Positions 50,130-60,374 of a stretch of 64,000 nt of DNA are shown piece after piece. The position numbers and the translations under genes are program-made. The DNA is taken from NCBI RefSeq assembly GCF_048564905.1, contig NC_132992.1, forward strand, positions 95,989,001-96,053,000. Direction: 5' to 3'. Numbering within the stretch: the stretch's first letter is position 1; the number at the start of each line of letters is the position of its first letter. The notes under the pieces were generated by a model that worked only from the letters and a program-made list of their open reading frames with translations, had not been told where the DNA came from and ran no database searches. The DNA is from Vicugna pacos. Its lineage: Eukaryota > Chordata > Mammalia > Artiodactyla > Camelidae.

Positions 50130-51320
50130 TGTGAGGAGAGGTTAAAGCAGGTGAAATGCAGGTATTCAGCAGGCAGTGAGATTACCCTTTATGAGATTCC
50201 AATGATTTATGCAGGACAGTGTGATGTTTCAACACATATGGAGCTAAAGAGCACAAATGTAATCCAAATGTGCAGTTGTGGAGTGTTTTTGATGGTTTGT
50301 TTTGTTTCCCTTATTTTCTCACAAAGCTTTACTTATGATCCAGGATTCCAGGATTTAGTGCAGACTGCATAGAATTATCTAATTCAACTGCACACCAGTG
50401 AAATGACTCCTCCAAGGAAAGTGGGGCTGAAATATCCTGACCAACGTTACTTTGGACATGAGTGGGGTCTGTAAGACTAGAGCAGGTTAAGTGCACATAA
50501 ACACTGTGTTCTAGCTGAGTTATCTGTTTCCAGCTGGGATAGAGGTTCACAGTCTGACACCAATGTCCCCAGGGAAGAAATCAATAAAGTCCTCACATGG
50601 GATATGGGGGGAGCCAGGTTCATGAAGGTTGGGGAAGGTGGTTCCAGGCGAGCAAGGAGCTAAGGCTAATGTGGTCTGTGTGGTGTTGAGTCAGGACAGG
50701 AGACAGCTGTGCATTCTCATGTTGACCTTTCTACAGGTAAATTTAGCTCCAGAAATAGATGTAGGTGTGTGTGTTCCCAGGAGTTCGTACACACCTACTC
50801 TTGAGGTCTGTTAGCTGTGAGCTCCTACAAGCACCCACACCCGTGCCTCAGTGCTCAGAATCTTTGTTCCTAGTATCATTCTGAGAAAGGAACCCTGGTC
50901 CATCCATGAATTGTCCACTCCTTGGGAGAGGACACAGAGAGAGGCAAGAGAAAGTAAGAGATGAGACTGTAGATTCTAGTGTTTCCAGAGAGTAATAAAG
51001 TATTCAACTATCCAAAGTATTCGCCATTTTCAAAGTGATGCAGGGGCCAACCTGAAAGAATTCCCAGTGGCTAAACCCTGTGGATGTTTGTGCATCAAAA
51101 TTAATATTTTAACATTTCATCTTAATCCAAATTATGCGATGTATATACATTGATCATTACTGAGAGTCCTATATGATTCAATTAATGGAAATATTGGTGA
51201 AAGGGCAACTCGATACAGAAGTATACAAAATAATTTAGGCTGACAGTCTGCGGACCAGGAGGTGGACATTTATTTCTGACCCCTTGATTGTGGCCTGTGC
51301 ATTGAGACATTTAGAAATTC
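50130..51320. other. Unassigned AT-rich intergenic DNA
   Basis: Between two old LINE-1 fragments and perhaps partly L1-derived beyond recognition. I see no gene. Confidence 0.4.
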
Positions 51321-51329
51321 TGGACTATC

Positions 51330-51930
51330 TTGAAATTCACAGTCAATTTTTGATGTTATATATAAACCATGGACCATGGATGAACAATGTGATGAATTTT
51401 ATCATATCAAAATTAGAGACTTTTTTCTGAGAAAAATATTAAGGGAATGAGCAGGCCAGGACAGACTTGGATGATGTGCTTTCTAATTACATGTTTCTTA
51501 AACGGATCATGTTATCTATTAAACCAGAACCTGACACTAAACAAAGTAATTAAAACAATAGAACTAATCATTGGCAAACAAGTTGAAGAGATACCTCATT
51601 AGTTGAACCATGAGTAGCTGATTGAGTTGGTCTTATAAGTAGGGAAATATAAAATGACACGACAATGTGATGCTCTGAATCGCGTGTCAGGATGACTGAA
51701 GCACAGCATGTTGACAGAAGCAGCTGTGGGTGAGGATGTGGGTCCACAGGGAATCCCATCCACCTGCTGCTGGGAATGAACACGGCAGTCACTATGGAAG
51801 ACGCTCACGATTTCTGTTGGATTTGGATGTACCCTTACCATGTGAGTGCGCAGTGACTACAACAAATTGACCCAAGTCCACTGAAAATTCATGTTCACCC
51901 AGTTACCATGGTGGGAATGCTTCCATCAGC
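51330..51930 (+). mobile_element. L1: Ancient LINE-1 ORF2 fragment
   Basis: Decayed L1 ORF2 sequence, recognised by blocks resembling the late ORF2 region (attggcaaacaagttgaaga; gctgctgggaatgaac; cagtcactatggaagac). It ends about 200 bp from the IGHV1 RSS. Limits are approximate. Confidence 0.5.
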
Positions 51931-52123
51931 TTTTTGATTAGAGCATTTTTTCAGTCCCTGAAATTTTCTGAAATGATGATTAATTTAAGGAAATCTTCCC
52001 ATGTAAGTAGTGAATACATGTACCTATTTTGCAAGTTTAAACTACCTAATCCCACTTTCTATGGCAGAAGCCACCTAAATGGCTTTGTCATCATCTCAGC
52101 CCAGCCCAGCCTCCCAGTCCCTC

Positions 52124-52162
52124 AGGGTCTGTCACACTCAGGATGTGGGTGGTCACACTGTG
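52124..52162 (-). other. Degraded RSS of the IGHV1 pseudogene
   Basis: Consensus heptamer CACAGTG (52156-52162) and a 23-bp spacer clearly related to other mammalian IGHV1 spacers (contains CCCACATCCTGAG). The nonamer position (52124-52132) reads ACAGACCCT, far from ACAAAAACC, so recombination should be weak. Confidence 0.8.
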
Positions 52163-52600
52163 TCTTTCACAGGTAACACACGGCCGTGTCCTCAGATCTC
52201 AGACTGCTCAGCTCCACGTAGGCTGTGCTGGTGGACGTGTCTGCAGTGAAGGTGACTCTGCCCTGGAACTTCTGTGCATAATTTGTGCCACCATCTTCAG
52301 GGTCAATTCTTCCCATCCACTCAAGCCCTTGTCCAGGGGCCTGTCGCACCCAGTCTATGTAGTAGCTGGTGAAGGTGTATCCAGAAGCCTTGCAGGAGAC
52401 CTTCACTGATGCCCCAGGGTTTCTCAGCTCAGCCCCTGACTGCACCAGCTGGACCTGCGAGTGGGCACCTGGCGACAAGAGACACAACTGGATGAGATAC
52501 CCATCGACTGGTTCCCGATCCCCCCTCATCCCAGAGCCTGGGGAGCCCCCTGACCTGCAGCCACTGCCACCAGGAAGAGGGCTCCCCAGCTCCAGTCCAT
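52163..52600 (-). pseudogene. IGHV1: IGHV1-family V pseudogene
   Basis: Leader exon 52555-52600 ([15 protein letters not shown]), donor GTCAGG, V exon 52163-52468 (306 bp). The mature part starts [20 protein letters not shown]1 is GYTFTSYY, framework 2 is [17 protein letters not shown]2 is IDPEDGGT. The DPEDG motif recalls human IGHV1-69-2. The reading frame is open until the end of framework 3, where the usual AVYYCAR is replaced by AVCYL followed by TGA at 52167-52169. The second canonical cysteine codon is lost, and a cysteine appears two codons earlier from a Y-to-C change. Promoter and splice sites look intact, but the RSS nonamer is degraded. Called a pseudogene; an alternative is an unusual segment whose stop could be trimmed at V(D)J joining. 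Confidence 0.88.
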
Positions 52601-52705
52601 GGTGAGGGCTGTGCACTGGGGTGTCTGTGGAGGACGGGGGTGTGGTTGTCCTGTGGTGTTCCCAGGGCTCAGAATGTCCATATTTAACCCTGGACACCTC
52701 AGCTT

Positions 52706-52722
52706 ATTTGCATATTCATGAG
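52706..52722 (-). promoter_or_regulatory. Heptamer-octamer promoter of IGHV1
   Basis: On the minus strand CTCATGA (52716-52722) is followed by two bases and ATGCAAAT (52706-52713). This is the classical IGHV1 promoter pair, 106 bp upstream of the ATG. A TTAAATA TATA-like element lies at about 52678-52686. Confidence 0.9.
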
Positions 52723-52724
52723 GC

Positions 52725-53713
52725 CAAAGACTTTATAATGAGACCTCGCCCCTGTTGAGAAGGAGCTGATGGAGGACACAAGGACCAAGCTCCATGGGTG
52801 CTGAGGGTCCCTGTCCTCATCCTTGTTTGAGGATGTGCATGCCCTGCCGTGTCCCTGACCCTGCGCAGAGAGAGCTCTTCCCACTGAGGGACAAGCCCCC
52901 ACAGGACCAGGTCCTCATTGTGAACCCACCCTTGAGTGACTCAGAGACCCCTGAAACTGATATTCATGTTTGTATATAAATGACTAACTTGTGGGTTTCG
53001 TTTGTCCCCAGATGCTGCTCCCTTTGAGTTAATGAAACCATCCCCATCCTCGAGCTCCTCATAATAAACACATCTAAACCCCTATAAATGCCACTTTACA
53101 CGTGACTCTCACTGATTTCCTGGGTTTTGTAAGTGCTCCCAATACAAATCAACGTGAAGTTAGATCGGCAGTCCTGTCAAGTTCTCAGTATGAAGAGTCT
53201 TAAGTATTTACTTGAAATAATAGGAGTCAGGCCGTCACAGGAAACCATCCCAGCCCCCTCTGCACCTGCTCCTGGGCCCACAGCTCTAGGCTGGGGGTCC
53301 TGAGTGCCTCCTCCAGCCCAGCCCCTCCCTGCGGGGGGGGGCTCCTCCCTGGGCTCAGAGGGGATGCACCTCCAGCATCCCCAGTCCAGTGATAAAGGGC
53401 TTTGGTCTGGCTTCAGAATACTCCCTCTAGGGCACTGAATCCCTTTAGTATCACCTGTTGAAGCAGTGAATTGACCTTAGTAAACCTGCATACTCTGCAG
53501 GAAGACTGCAGGAAGGAATTCCTGAATCTTCCAGGAGCCGCCTCCCTGGAGCTGCAGGTGCACTGATACAGTCCACAGTCACGGTGAGTCCAGAGACCCT
53601 CAGGCTCCTGGGAGCCACTTATTTCCCTTAGGATCCTTGGGTGGAAGGTCAGTGAGAGAATCCTCATATTTCATCACCATGGATCTTCTTCTAAAATCCA
53701 CCGCCTCTATCCC

Positions 53714-53769
<56 letters not shown>

Positions 53770-54095
53770 ACAGACACTCACACACACACACTCACACACA
53801 CAGACGCACATTGTAGCTGGTGTTACAGAAGTCAGCCACAAAGCTGTTATTCTTCTGTAACCAGGACATGGACGGGGTCCCCACACTGCCCCTCAGCCTG
53901 GGCAGCTGATTAACTTTGGCAAACAGGACAAAAGGAACCTGACACTAGGGGAGGCTTGCAAACTGAGTGGACATTGGTTTTGCTGATTCTCACGGAGCTG
54001 GGCCCTTGTCGGTGCCCTGGTGAGAAAGGTCTGGGCCTCACTGCTGTTGGTCAGACCTGCGGCTCAGCCAACCCAGCCAGTCATTTGACCTGATC
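52725..54095. other. Intergenic DNA upstream of IGHV1
   Basis: Contains the (CA)n microsatellite and a GC-rich stretch at ~53.25-53.40 kb that loosely recalls V-segment 3' flanks. An 84-codon minus-strand frame (53413-53667) includes CGLYQCTC, reminiscent of an Ig-domain F strand. No leader, RSS or octamer supports a gene. Confidence 0.35.
53717..53760. repeat. (CA)n microsatellite
   Basis: About 22 uninterrupted CA units, followed by imperfect CA/CACTCA repeats to ~53812. Likely polymorphic in length. Confidence 0.97.
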
Positions 54096-54099
54096 CACC

Positions 54100-57000
54100 T
54101 CGACAGGTGTGTGGGTTGCATGGACCCACAGCCCACTTTTGTGTCCATTGTCACAGGGCCGAGTGCAGATCCCCAGGGCTGGGCTTTCTATCAGGACCTG
54201 GGTGTTATCTGACCCCTCACTGGCTCCAAGCCATACTGCTGGGCACACACAGCAACAATCCATCAACAAACAGAAGTATCTTCTACGTGATGAGGCCTGA
54301 GCAGGCCTGATGGCACACCTAGAAGTGGCCCATATGCCCGTGGTCCCTCCTCCTGCATTGGTGCCTCCTTTGTCCTAAGCTTCACCTGTGACCCAGTGGG
54401 GATTTGTCTACAGTCAGCTGACAGAGGAGAAGAGGACACAGACCTGGACTACAGACAGCTCTGCATGGTACACAGGCACCTCCTGACAGTGGACAGTGGG
54501 CGCCCTGTCGTCCTGCCTGGGACATCCCTGAAGGATGGTGTGGGGGCTCCTCCCAGTGGGCAGGACTCTGAGCAGTGCACCTGGATGTTCACCCCTCCTG
54601 GAAGGAGAAAGAACAGATAATTGATGTGATATGTGGGTTCTGTCTGACAGAAGTCCCACCGTGATGGAAAGATTTACTCAAGGTGCTGTGGGAAGTCAAG
54701 GGGGTGAGATGGATTCTGAGACCAACTTCCCGATCCTCTCAAACACTCCCATATTTACTGTGCACACTCAGGGAAAAGACCACAAACAACTGTGTCATAG
54801 AACACAGGAGCTTAAGGAAAAACAGGATCTGGTAGAGACCATAAATTCCACAGCGAGTAAAAAGGCTTAATTTATCTTCAGGGCTGCATGGGGGAGGGGA
54901 ACAAGGTACACTCTTCAGGAGTCAGATATAAGAAGATGGTTACAAAACAGACCTCCAGGCCACTGGGTTCTTGTCTTGGGGGCTACAGACTAACTAAACA
55001 GCAGAAAGCATGCCCAGAGCTAATAGATGAGGGCATAGGTGGTCGCTTTGCAACAAGCAGAGTAAACCCTGAACACGGACCTATGCTTATGAGAAACAAG
55101 CCGTGTCCTGCATTTATAACAAGGGGCACACGATGGCTTTGCCATGTGGAAGCAGCCCTAAGCTAAAACCTCATCTCTGCAAGCAAGGCATTGTCTCTGC
55201 TTTTTATGACAAGGAGACAGGGCTGCAGATGCACAGGTGCCGGCTAGCAAAACGGTTAGGACACTTACTAAATAAGCACATTTGTTCTTCTTAAAGGTCA
55301 CATGCAGCTGGGGTCTGTTACAATTTATGACCCCAATCATGGGCTCCCACAATTATACAAATCGTGGGTTGTAGCCTGGATGGGATCAGGCTGGATGGTC
55401 AAGGAATTCAGAGGAGTATGGTTTGGAAAAATTGGTGACTAAAAGTGTTAAAAGGAGACATGTGGATCGTCTTCTGTAAATAGGCAAAAAGATAAAATAA
55501 TTTGCATCCCATGAGAATATTTCTACCCCATGAGAATATTTCCCACAAGGTGACCTCTGGAGAGGAAGAGTTTAATACACACAGGGGCAAGTTGGCCAGT
55601 GATGGAGGTACTGGCCTGTCTGTTTCCACAGCTGCCTCTGTCATCACGCAATGTGCTCATGCTCACTGTGGCCTTGGTGGCAGGATGGAGGTCATGCGTG
55701 GACTCAGTAACATGGACATCCACTCACCAGGGTCCTCCTGGTACAGTCCTTTGTGAGGACCCTTCCTGCCAGCAGCAGAGAGAAATCCTAACGTCCTGAC
55801 TGGCAGCATTTCCTGGGCTGCTCAGCCACCACCTGTTGGCAGGTTGGCTACTTTGGGCCACTTCCGTCATAGAACAGGTAACCTCCTGTTCTTACTAAAT
55901 CTATATATCTATACTGGATATAAATTTTTTTCTTAAAAAGCAGGGAATGAAATTCTCTTGCCAAAACCACCACCCAGGGACTTTCAGATCCCAGAGTCAT
56001 GGGATTCCAGCAGCCAGCATTGCTTCTGATCGGGAACTCACTTTACAGCAGAGGAAATGCATCAATCGGCCCGAGCGCACGGATCCACCAGCCTTACATA
56101 CCTCACCATCCCACAGCTGCTGGGTTTTAGAACACAAGCTGCCTGTAGAAGATCAACAGCAGTGCCAGGTGGGTAGTAACACCTTGCAGGGCTGAGGTGA
56201 GGTTCTCCGGCAGACTGTGAACTATTTACTCTCAGTATGTTGTTCTTCTCTCACAGCCTTGATTCATGCACCCCAGAATCAGGAAATGGATGGGTGGTGG
56301 CTCCACTCATTGTTTCCCCCAGTGACCACTAGCTAGCTTGGCTTCTGTCCCTGTGTCTTTATGCTCTACTGGCCTATGGCCTTGGTCCCCGAGGGAGGAA
56401 CACTTCCACCAGGAGAGAGAACGATGATTTCTTTGATCTGCTCTTTAAGTTTGTCTTCTGGGCTTTTTGGCTCCTCAAGCCTCTGAACCTACAGGCAAGA
56501 AGGGAGAGGATGAGCTGCCTGGGTGACTGCTTCTGACTCCCGGGGGAGCTGGAGCCCTGCCCCGCCATGGGAGTGAAGAGGAGCTTATGGGGACAGGGGT
56601 CCCTCCCTGTGTCTCCGTATTAGGATGTCTTGTCGTCAGGGTGAACAGAAAACCACAACAACTCAATCCAAGGATGGCTGTTTTGTTCCTGATCCATTGG
56701 AATGAAGGTCCTGGTCACTTCACTGGGTCATGGCCACACAGCTGAGGTGCTTGCTGAAGGCAAAGGCACCCAGAAGGGGGGCAGGAAGCAGGAAGCAGCA
56801 ATACGAGCCAAGACTTCTGAGCAGTTAAGGAAAGAGGGCCGTAGTTGTCCTGCGCACTTTCCCCTTGTTTTGCTACAGGTACATGTATACGTGTGTCTGT
56901 GCATGTATATCCATGTGTAAGTGTGTGTGTGCATGTGTTTATGTCTTTCTTTCATGTCTTATCCCTTCTTATGTGACTAAAGGCGAACACAACAGTAATT

Positions 57001-57240
57001 CACCACAGTTTTCTTCCCGCCTTCACGCTTCTGCTGGGACACGTACCTCCTCCTGCCCTCAGGCTGGGCTTTCCGGCAACGGCTCCCCTAGTTCTCAGCA
57101 TCAGAATCACACTGGAAAGACACCCCCACTGTCCTGGGTCTCCAGCTTGTGACAGTAACTTGTGGGACTGCTCAGCCTCCATGGCCAGGTATGTCGAAAA
57201 CATATGAATGTTCTATTGTTTTGGTTTCTCCACACATTGG
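54100..57240 (+). mobile_element. ERV-L (class III) pol and LTR fossil
   Basis: Internal ERV-L sequence recognised from the family's RNase H/integrase region (~54.5-54.63 and 55.36-56.25 kb) and the following dUTPase-region sequence (to ~56.87 kb). It ends in an MLT2-like LTR (~57.0-57.24 kb). A TG-rich stretch lies at ~56.88-56.95 kb. Interrupted by a solo LTR at 54632-55351. Class III elements of this kind are ancient in placental mammals. Broken many times; no intact part. Confidence 0.7.
54632..55351 (-). mobile_element. Solo LTR nested in the ERV-L fossil
   Basis: About 720 bp beginning TG and ending CA on the minus strand, with ERV-L sequence resuming on each side, so it inserted after the ERV-L. 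No internal retroviral region remains. No clear target-site duplication is visible. Family not identified. Confidence 0.5.
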
Positions 57241-57560
57241 TTCTGTTCCCTTGGAAAAACTAAATTGTACACAGAGAGGTTATTATCTCATTTATTGTAA
57301 AGTACTTGAAAACACAGGTACAGTATAAAGACAAATTATAACGTTTAAAATAATAAAATACCATCACCTATAAAAATGCAAACTATCATAAGCCCAGAAA
57401 AGGTTTTCTTAATGAGAAGAGACAATGACCGCCCCATGCACCTGCTCAATGGGCTGACCCTGAACACAGCAGGTGGACCCTGAGCAGCACCTGGTGGATC
57501 AGGTGCGCCCCCTGGTGGGTCGTGTGCTCCCCCTGCACCCACCCTGTGTCCCTGCAGGGA

Positions 57561-57599
57561 GGTTTGCATCTGGGCTCACACCGGCTTCCCCTCACTCTG
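57561..57599 (-). other. Mutated RSS of the unit E pseudogene
   Basis: Heptamer position (57593-57599) reads CAGAGTG; the third base of the essential CAC is changed. The spacer is 23 bp. The nonamer (57561-57569) reads ATGCAAACC. Probably inactive. Confidence 0.88.
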
Positions 57600-58057
57600 T
57601 CTCTCACACAGTAGTACACGGCCGTGTCCTCAGGTTTCAGGCTGTTCATTTGCAGATACACCGTGTTCTTGGCGTTGTCTCTGGAGATGGTGAATTGGCC
57701 CTTCACGGAGTCTGCGTAGCTTGTGCTACCACCACCACTATTAATAGCTGAGACCCACTCCAGCCCCTTCCCTGGAGAATGGCAGACCCAGCTCAAGACA
57801 TAGCTTCCGAAGGTGAATCCAGAGGCTGCACAGGAGAGTCTCAGAGACCCCCCCAGCCTGCACCAAGCCTCCCCTAGACTCCACCAGCTGCACCTCAGCC
57901 TGAACACCTGCAAACACAAAGACATCCTGGTCAGGAGACTGTCACACGTCCTCTGATTCCCTCACTCACGACCACCCACATCCTCAGTAGCTCTTGTTCT
58001 CCATGAATTAACTTGTAGAAGAGCAACCAGGACCACCCAGCTCAGCCCCAGCTCCAT
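57600..58057 (-). pseudogene. IGHV3: IGHV3-family VH pseudogene (unit E)
   Basis: Leader exon 58012-58057 (MELGLSWVVLVALLQ) and V exon 57600-57907 (308 bp, one base longer than its paralogues). The extra base lies in a run of seven G in framework 1 (minus strand), so the reading frame shifts before SLRLSC. The leader donor is also damaged: the G of GT is T at the usual position, leaving a GT one base earlier. Framework 2 is [16 protein letters not shown]-type but with C and H in place of the conserved R and Q. The exon ends DTAVYYCVR. The RSS heptamer and nonamer and the promoter octamer are also mutated. Sequence otherwise resembles the unit B VH, with the same CDR2 INSGGGST. Confidence 0.92.
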
Positions 58058-58179
58058 GTTGAGTCGTCTGTTCTCAGTCCTGATCAGAGAATGGGAGCAG
58101 CTGGGAATCCCGGTCTGGGGCTCCTCTCCCAGAGCTGCAGGTCCAGGGCTGGGTGGCTTTATCCTCAGAGGGAGGCCCT

Positions 58180-58187
58180 ATTTTCAT
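58180..58187 (-). promoter_or_regulatory. Mutated octamer of the unit E pseudogene
   Basis: At the position matching the octamer of units A-C the minus strand reads ATGAAAAT instead of ATGCAAAT, so Oct factor binding is probably reduced. Confidence 0.8.
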
Positions 58188-60374
58188 GTCATCTCACTAT
58201 ATAGGAGGTCAGGCATTGTTGGCTTCAGAGAGGGCCAGGAGACTGAGCAGCTCTGAATGTCTATGATTTGCTTGTGTTGGTAGCATTTGGAAATATCTGT
58301 TCTATTATGCGAAATTTTCAGGGTAATCACTTAGCATCGTGCTTTATTCTTCTGTTTTCAACACATGCACACAAATCCTTTGATTTAGTCCTCAGTGTTC
58401 CTCCCAGTTTGGAGATTAAAGATTCCCAGAAGAGTAAGTCATTTGTGGACTGTCCAGAGACGCATATAAATTGAGAATTTTACCCCGTATTTTCACATTT
58501 GCTCTGCCTCTCTGGATGTAACTGGTCCAGAATCACTTCTAAGACAGAGTTGGACAAGCCTGGTGAGGGTTCCTGGACCCCTTCCTGTGATGAGAACATA
58601 ACGATTCTGTTCTATGGTCGTGTGTATCTGATCATGTGTGAGCAGGGGTCATGTACATATTCTCAGGAGTCTCTAATATTTGACTTTCTGTCAATGGCAG
58701 CATTCAGGAAAACATCTTTAATTATCCTGGGATTGTGATTGAAAAATGCTTAATTTCTACTGTGTTGTCTTATGTTTACATAAATGACATGAACAATGTA
58801 ACGTACTATCAAACTCACCTCTGCTCTGCATATTTAAATCTACACAGAGATGCAGAGATTATCCATGTGATGGGACAAATGGGACCAAACCTCACCTACC
58901 TGTGTTTGATGTCTCCAGGTGGCATGAGAGCTGGGAGGAAGATTCACCCCACACTCCTGGATCAACTGCAAAATCCCAGGTGACCTAAGGTTCTGAGTGT
59001 GAACTGCCAGGAGTGCAGCCTGAGGATCATTGCCAACTCCTCTGTGTCATCTTTTCAAGCTGAGTCTTTCCACAATCCACTCCCCACCCAGGTGTGCTGC
59101 CCTCAGACCAAAGACCTGGAGACCTCGAAGGCTGATGGGTTTGACTCATCCCCACAGGTGAGGGTCTTAGCTTCAGAAGTTGGAAAGCATAACGAGGAAG
59201 AGGGTGAGGTTATGAAATATGCGTTGAGACTGAGAGTCAGAGGAGTTCTGTAAGGAGGCACAGGAACACACAGAAGGTGGATTCAGCGTCCCAGGCTTCA
59301 TCCTGAATTCTCAGCAATGTTCTTGGGAACACTGGGCTGCACCAGGGCTCACATGCCTCTGAGAAAAATAACGTCAGAATCCTGAATAGAGAATCAATGG
59401 ATCGAGTTTCCACTGATGACTGGGAAGACAGTGATTTGAATGAATACTCCTATTGCAAATTTCTGTAAAGAATACTGTCATTTTTATAATGAAAATTAGC
59501 TGGTCTTATACAAATTCAGAAGGATGGTTGGAAGTCCTGGAAGCCATCATGAGACATATGACCTGAACTCCCCTCAGTGTGTGAAGGAACACGCACATGC
59601 ACATACATGTAGAAACTCACACTCTTGTATCATATCTGCATCGAAACCTCCTCTGTCCAAGGTACTGTCTCTGACACACACAAGATATTATCCTGGGACA
59701 GTAAAATGCTGGCATCTGAGGAAACATGGAGGACCCGTATTGTCCAGTAATGAACGAGCCACTCTGTTTTCTTGGATCCCATGACAAGGGCTGCAATGCG
59801 GGGCTTAACAGTACCTCAGACGCCATCAGCACACGGCCCTGCACTGAGCTCTGGGTTTAGCCCTTGTTTCCACTTTACAGCATGTGTGAAGGCCCCACGA
59901 GCACCTGCACACAGTGTTTTCAGTGAACGTGAGCTTGAAATTCACCTAGAGATACACCTAGTATTGAAATGGCTGGTTTCATGGTGAGTTGGTCCTAAAC
60001 CTTGTAACAAAGTAGCAGTTTTCCACGTTGGGGGCTCCAATATTTTTGTGCCATCAGCAGAATTTTGGTTTGTTTCTATATTCTCTTTATATTAGAAAAT
60101 TATCACATACTTTATCCCTTATTCTTCAGTCATGGGGAGAGGTCTTGATAACACAGTCTCATGTGCATATAGCTCTTTGTTATGAATATCTGAATATGCT
60201 GGGAACAGCACAATTTCTCTCTCGGTTCTGGGTTTAGCCACAGTCTGATCTCTGCTCCATCTCCAGGCTTAAATATAAAAACCTGCATAATCCAGATCTG
60301 GTGTGCAGTTTCCTTCCAATGAGTGTCTCTAATACATGAAGTCATTTTTTGTCATCCACATGATTCACTTTTAT

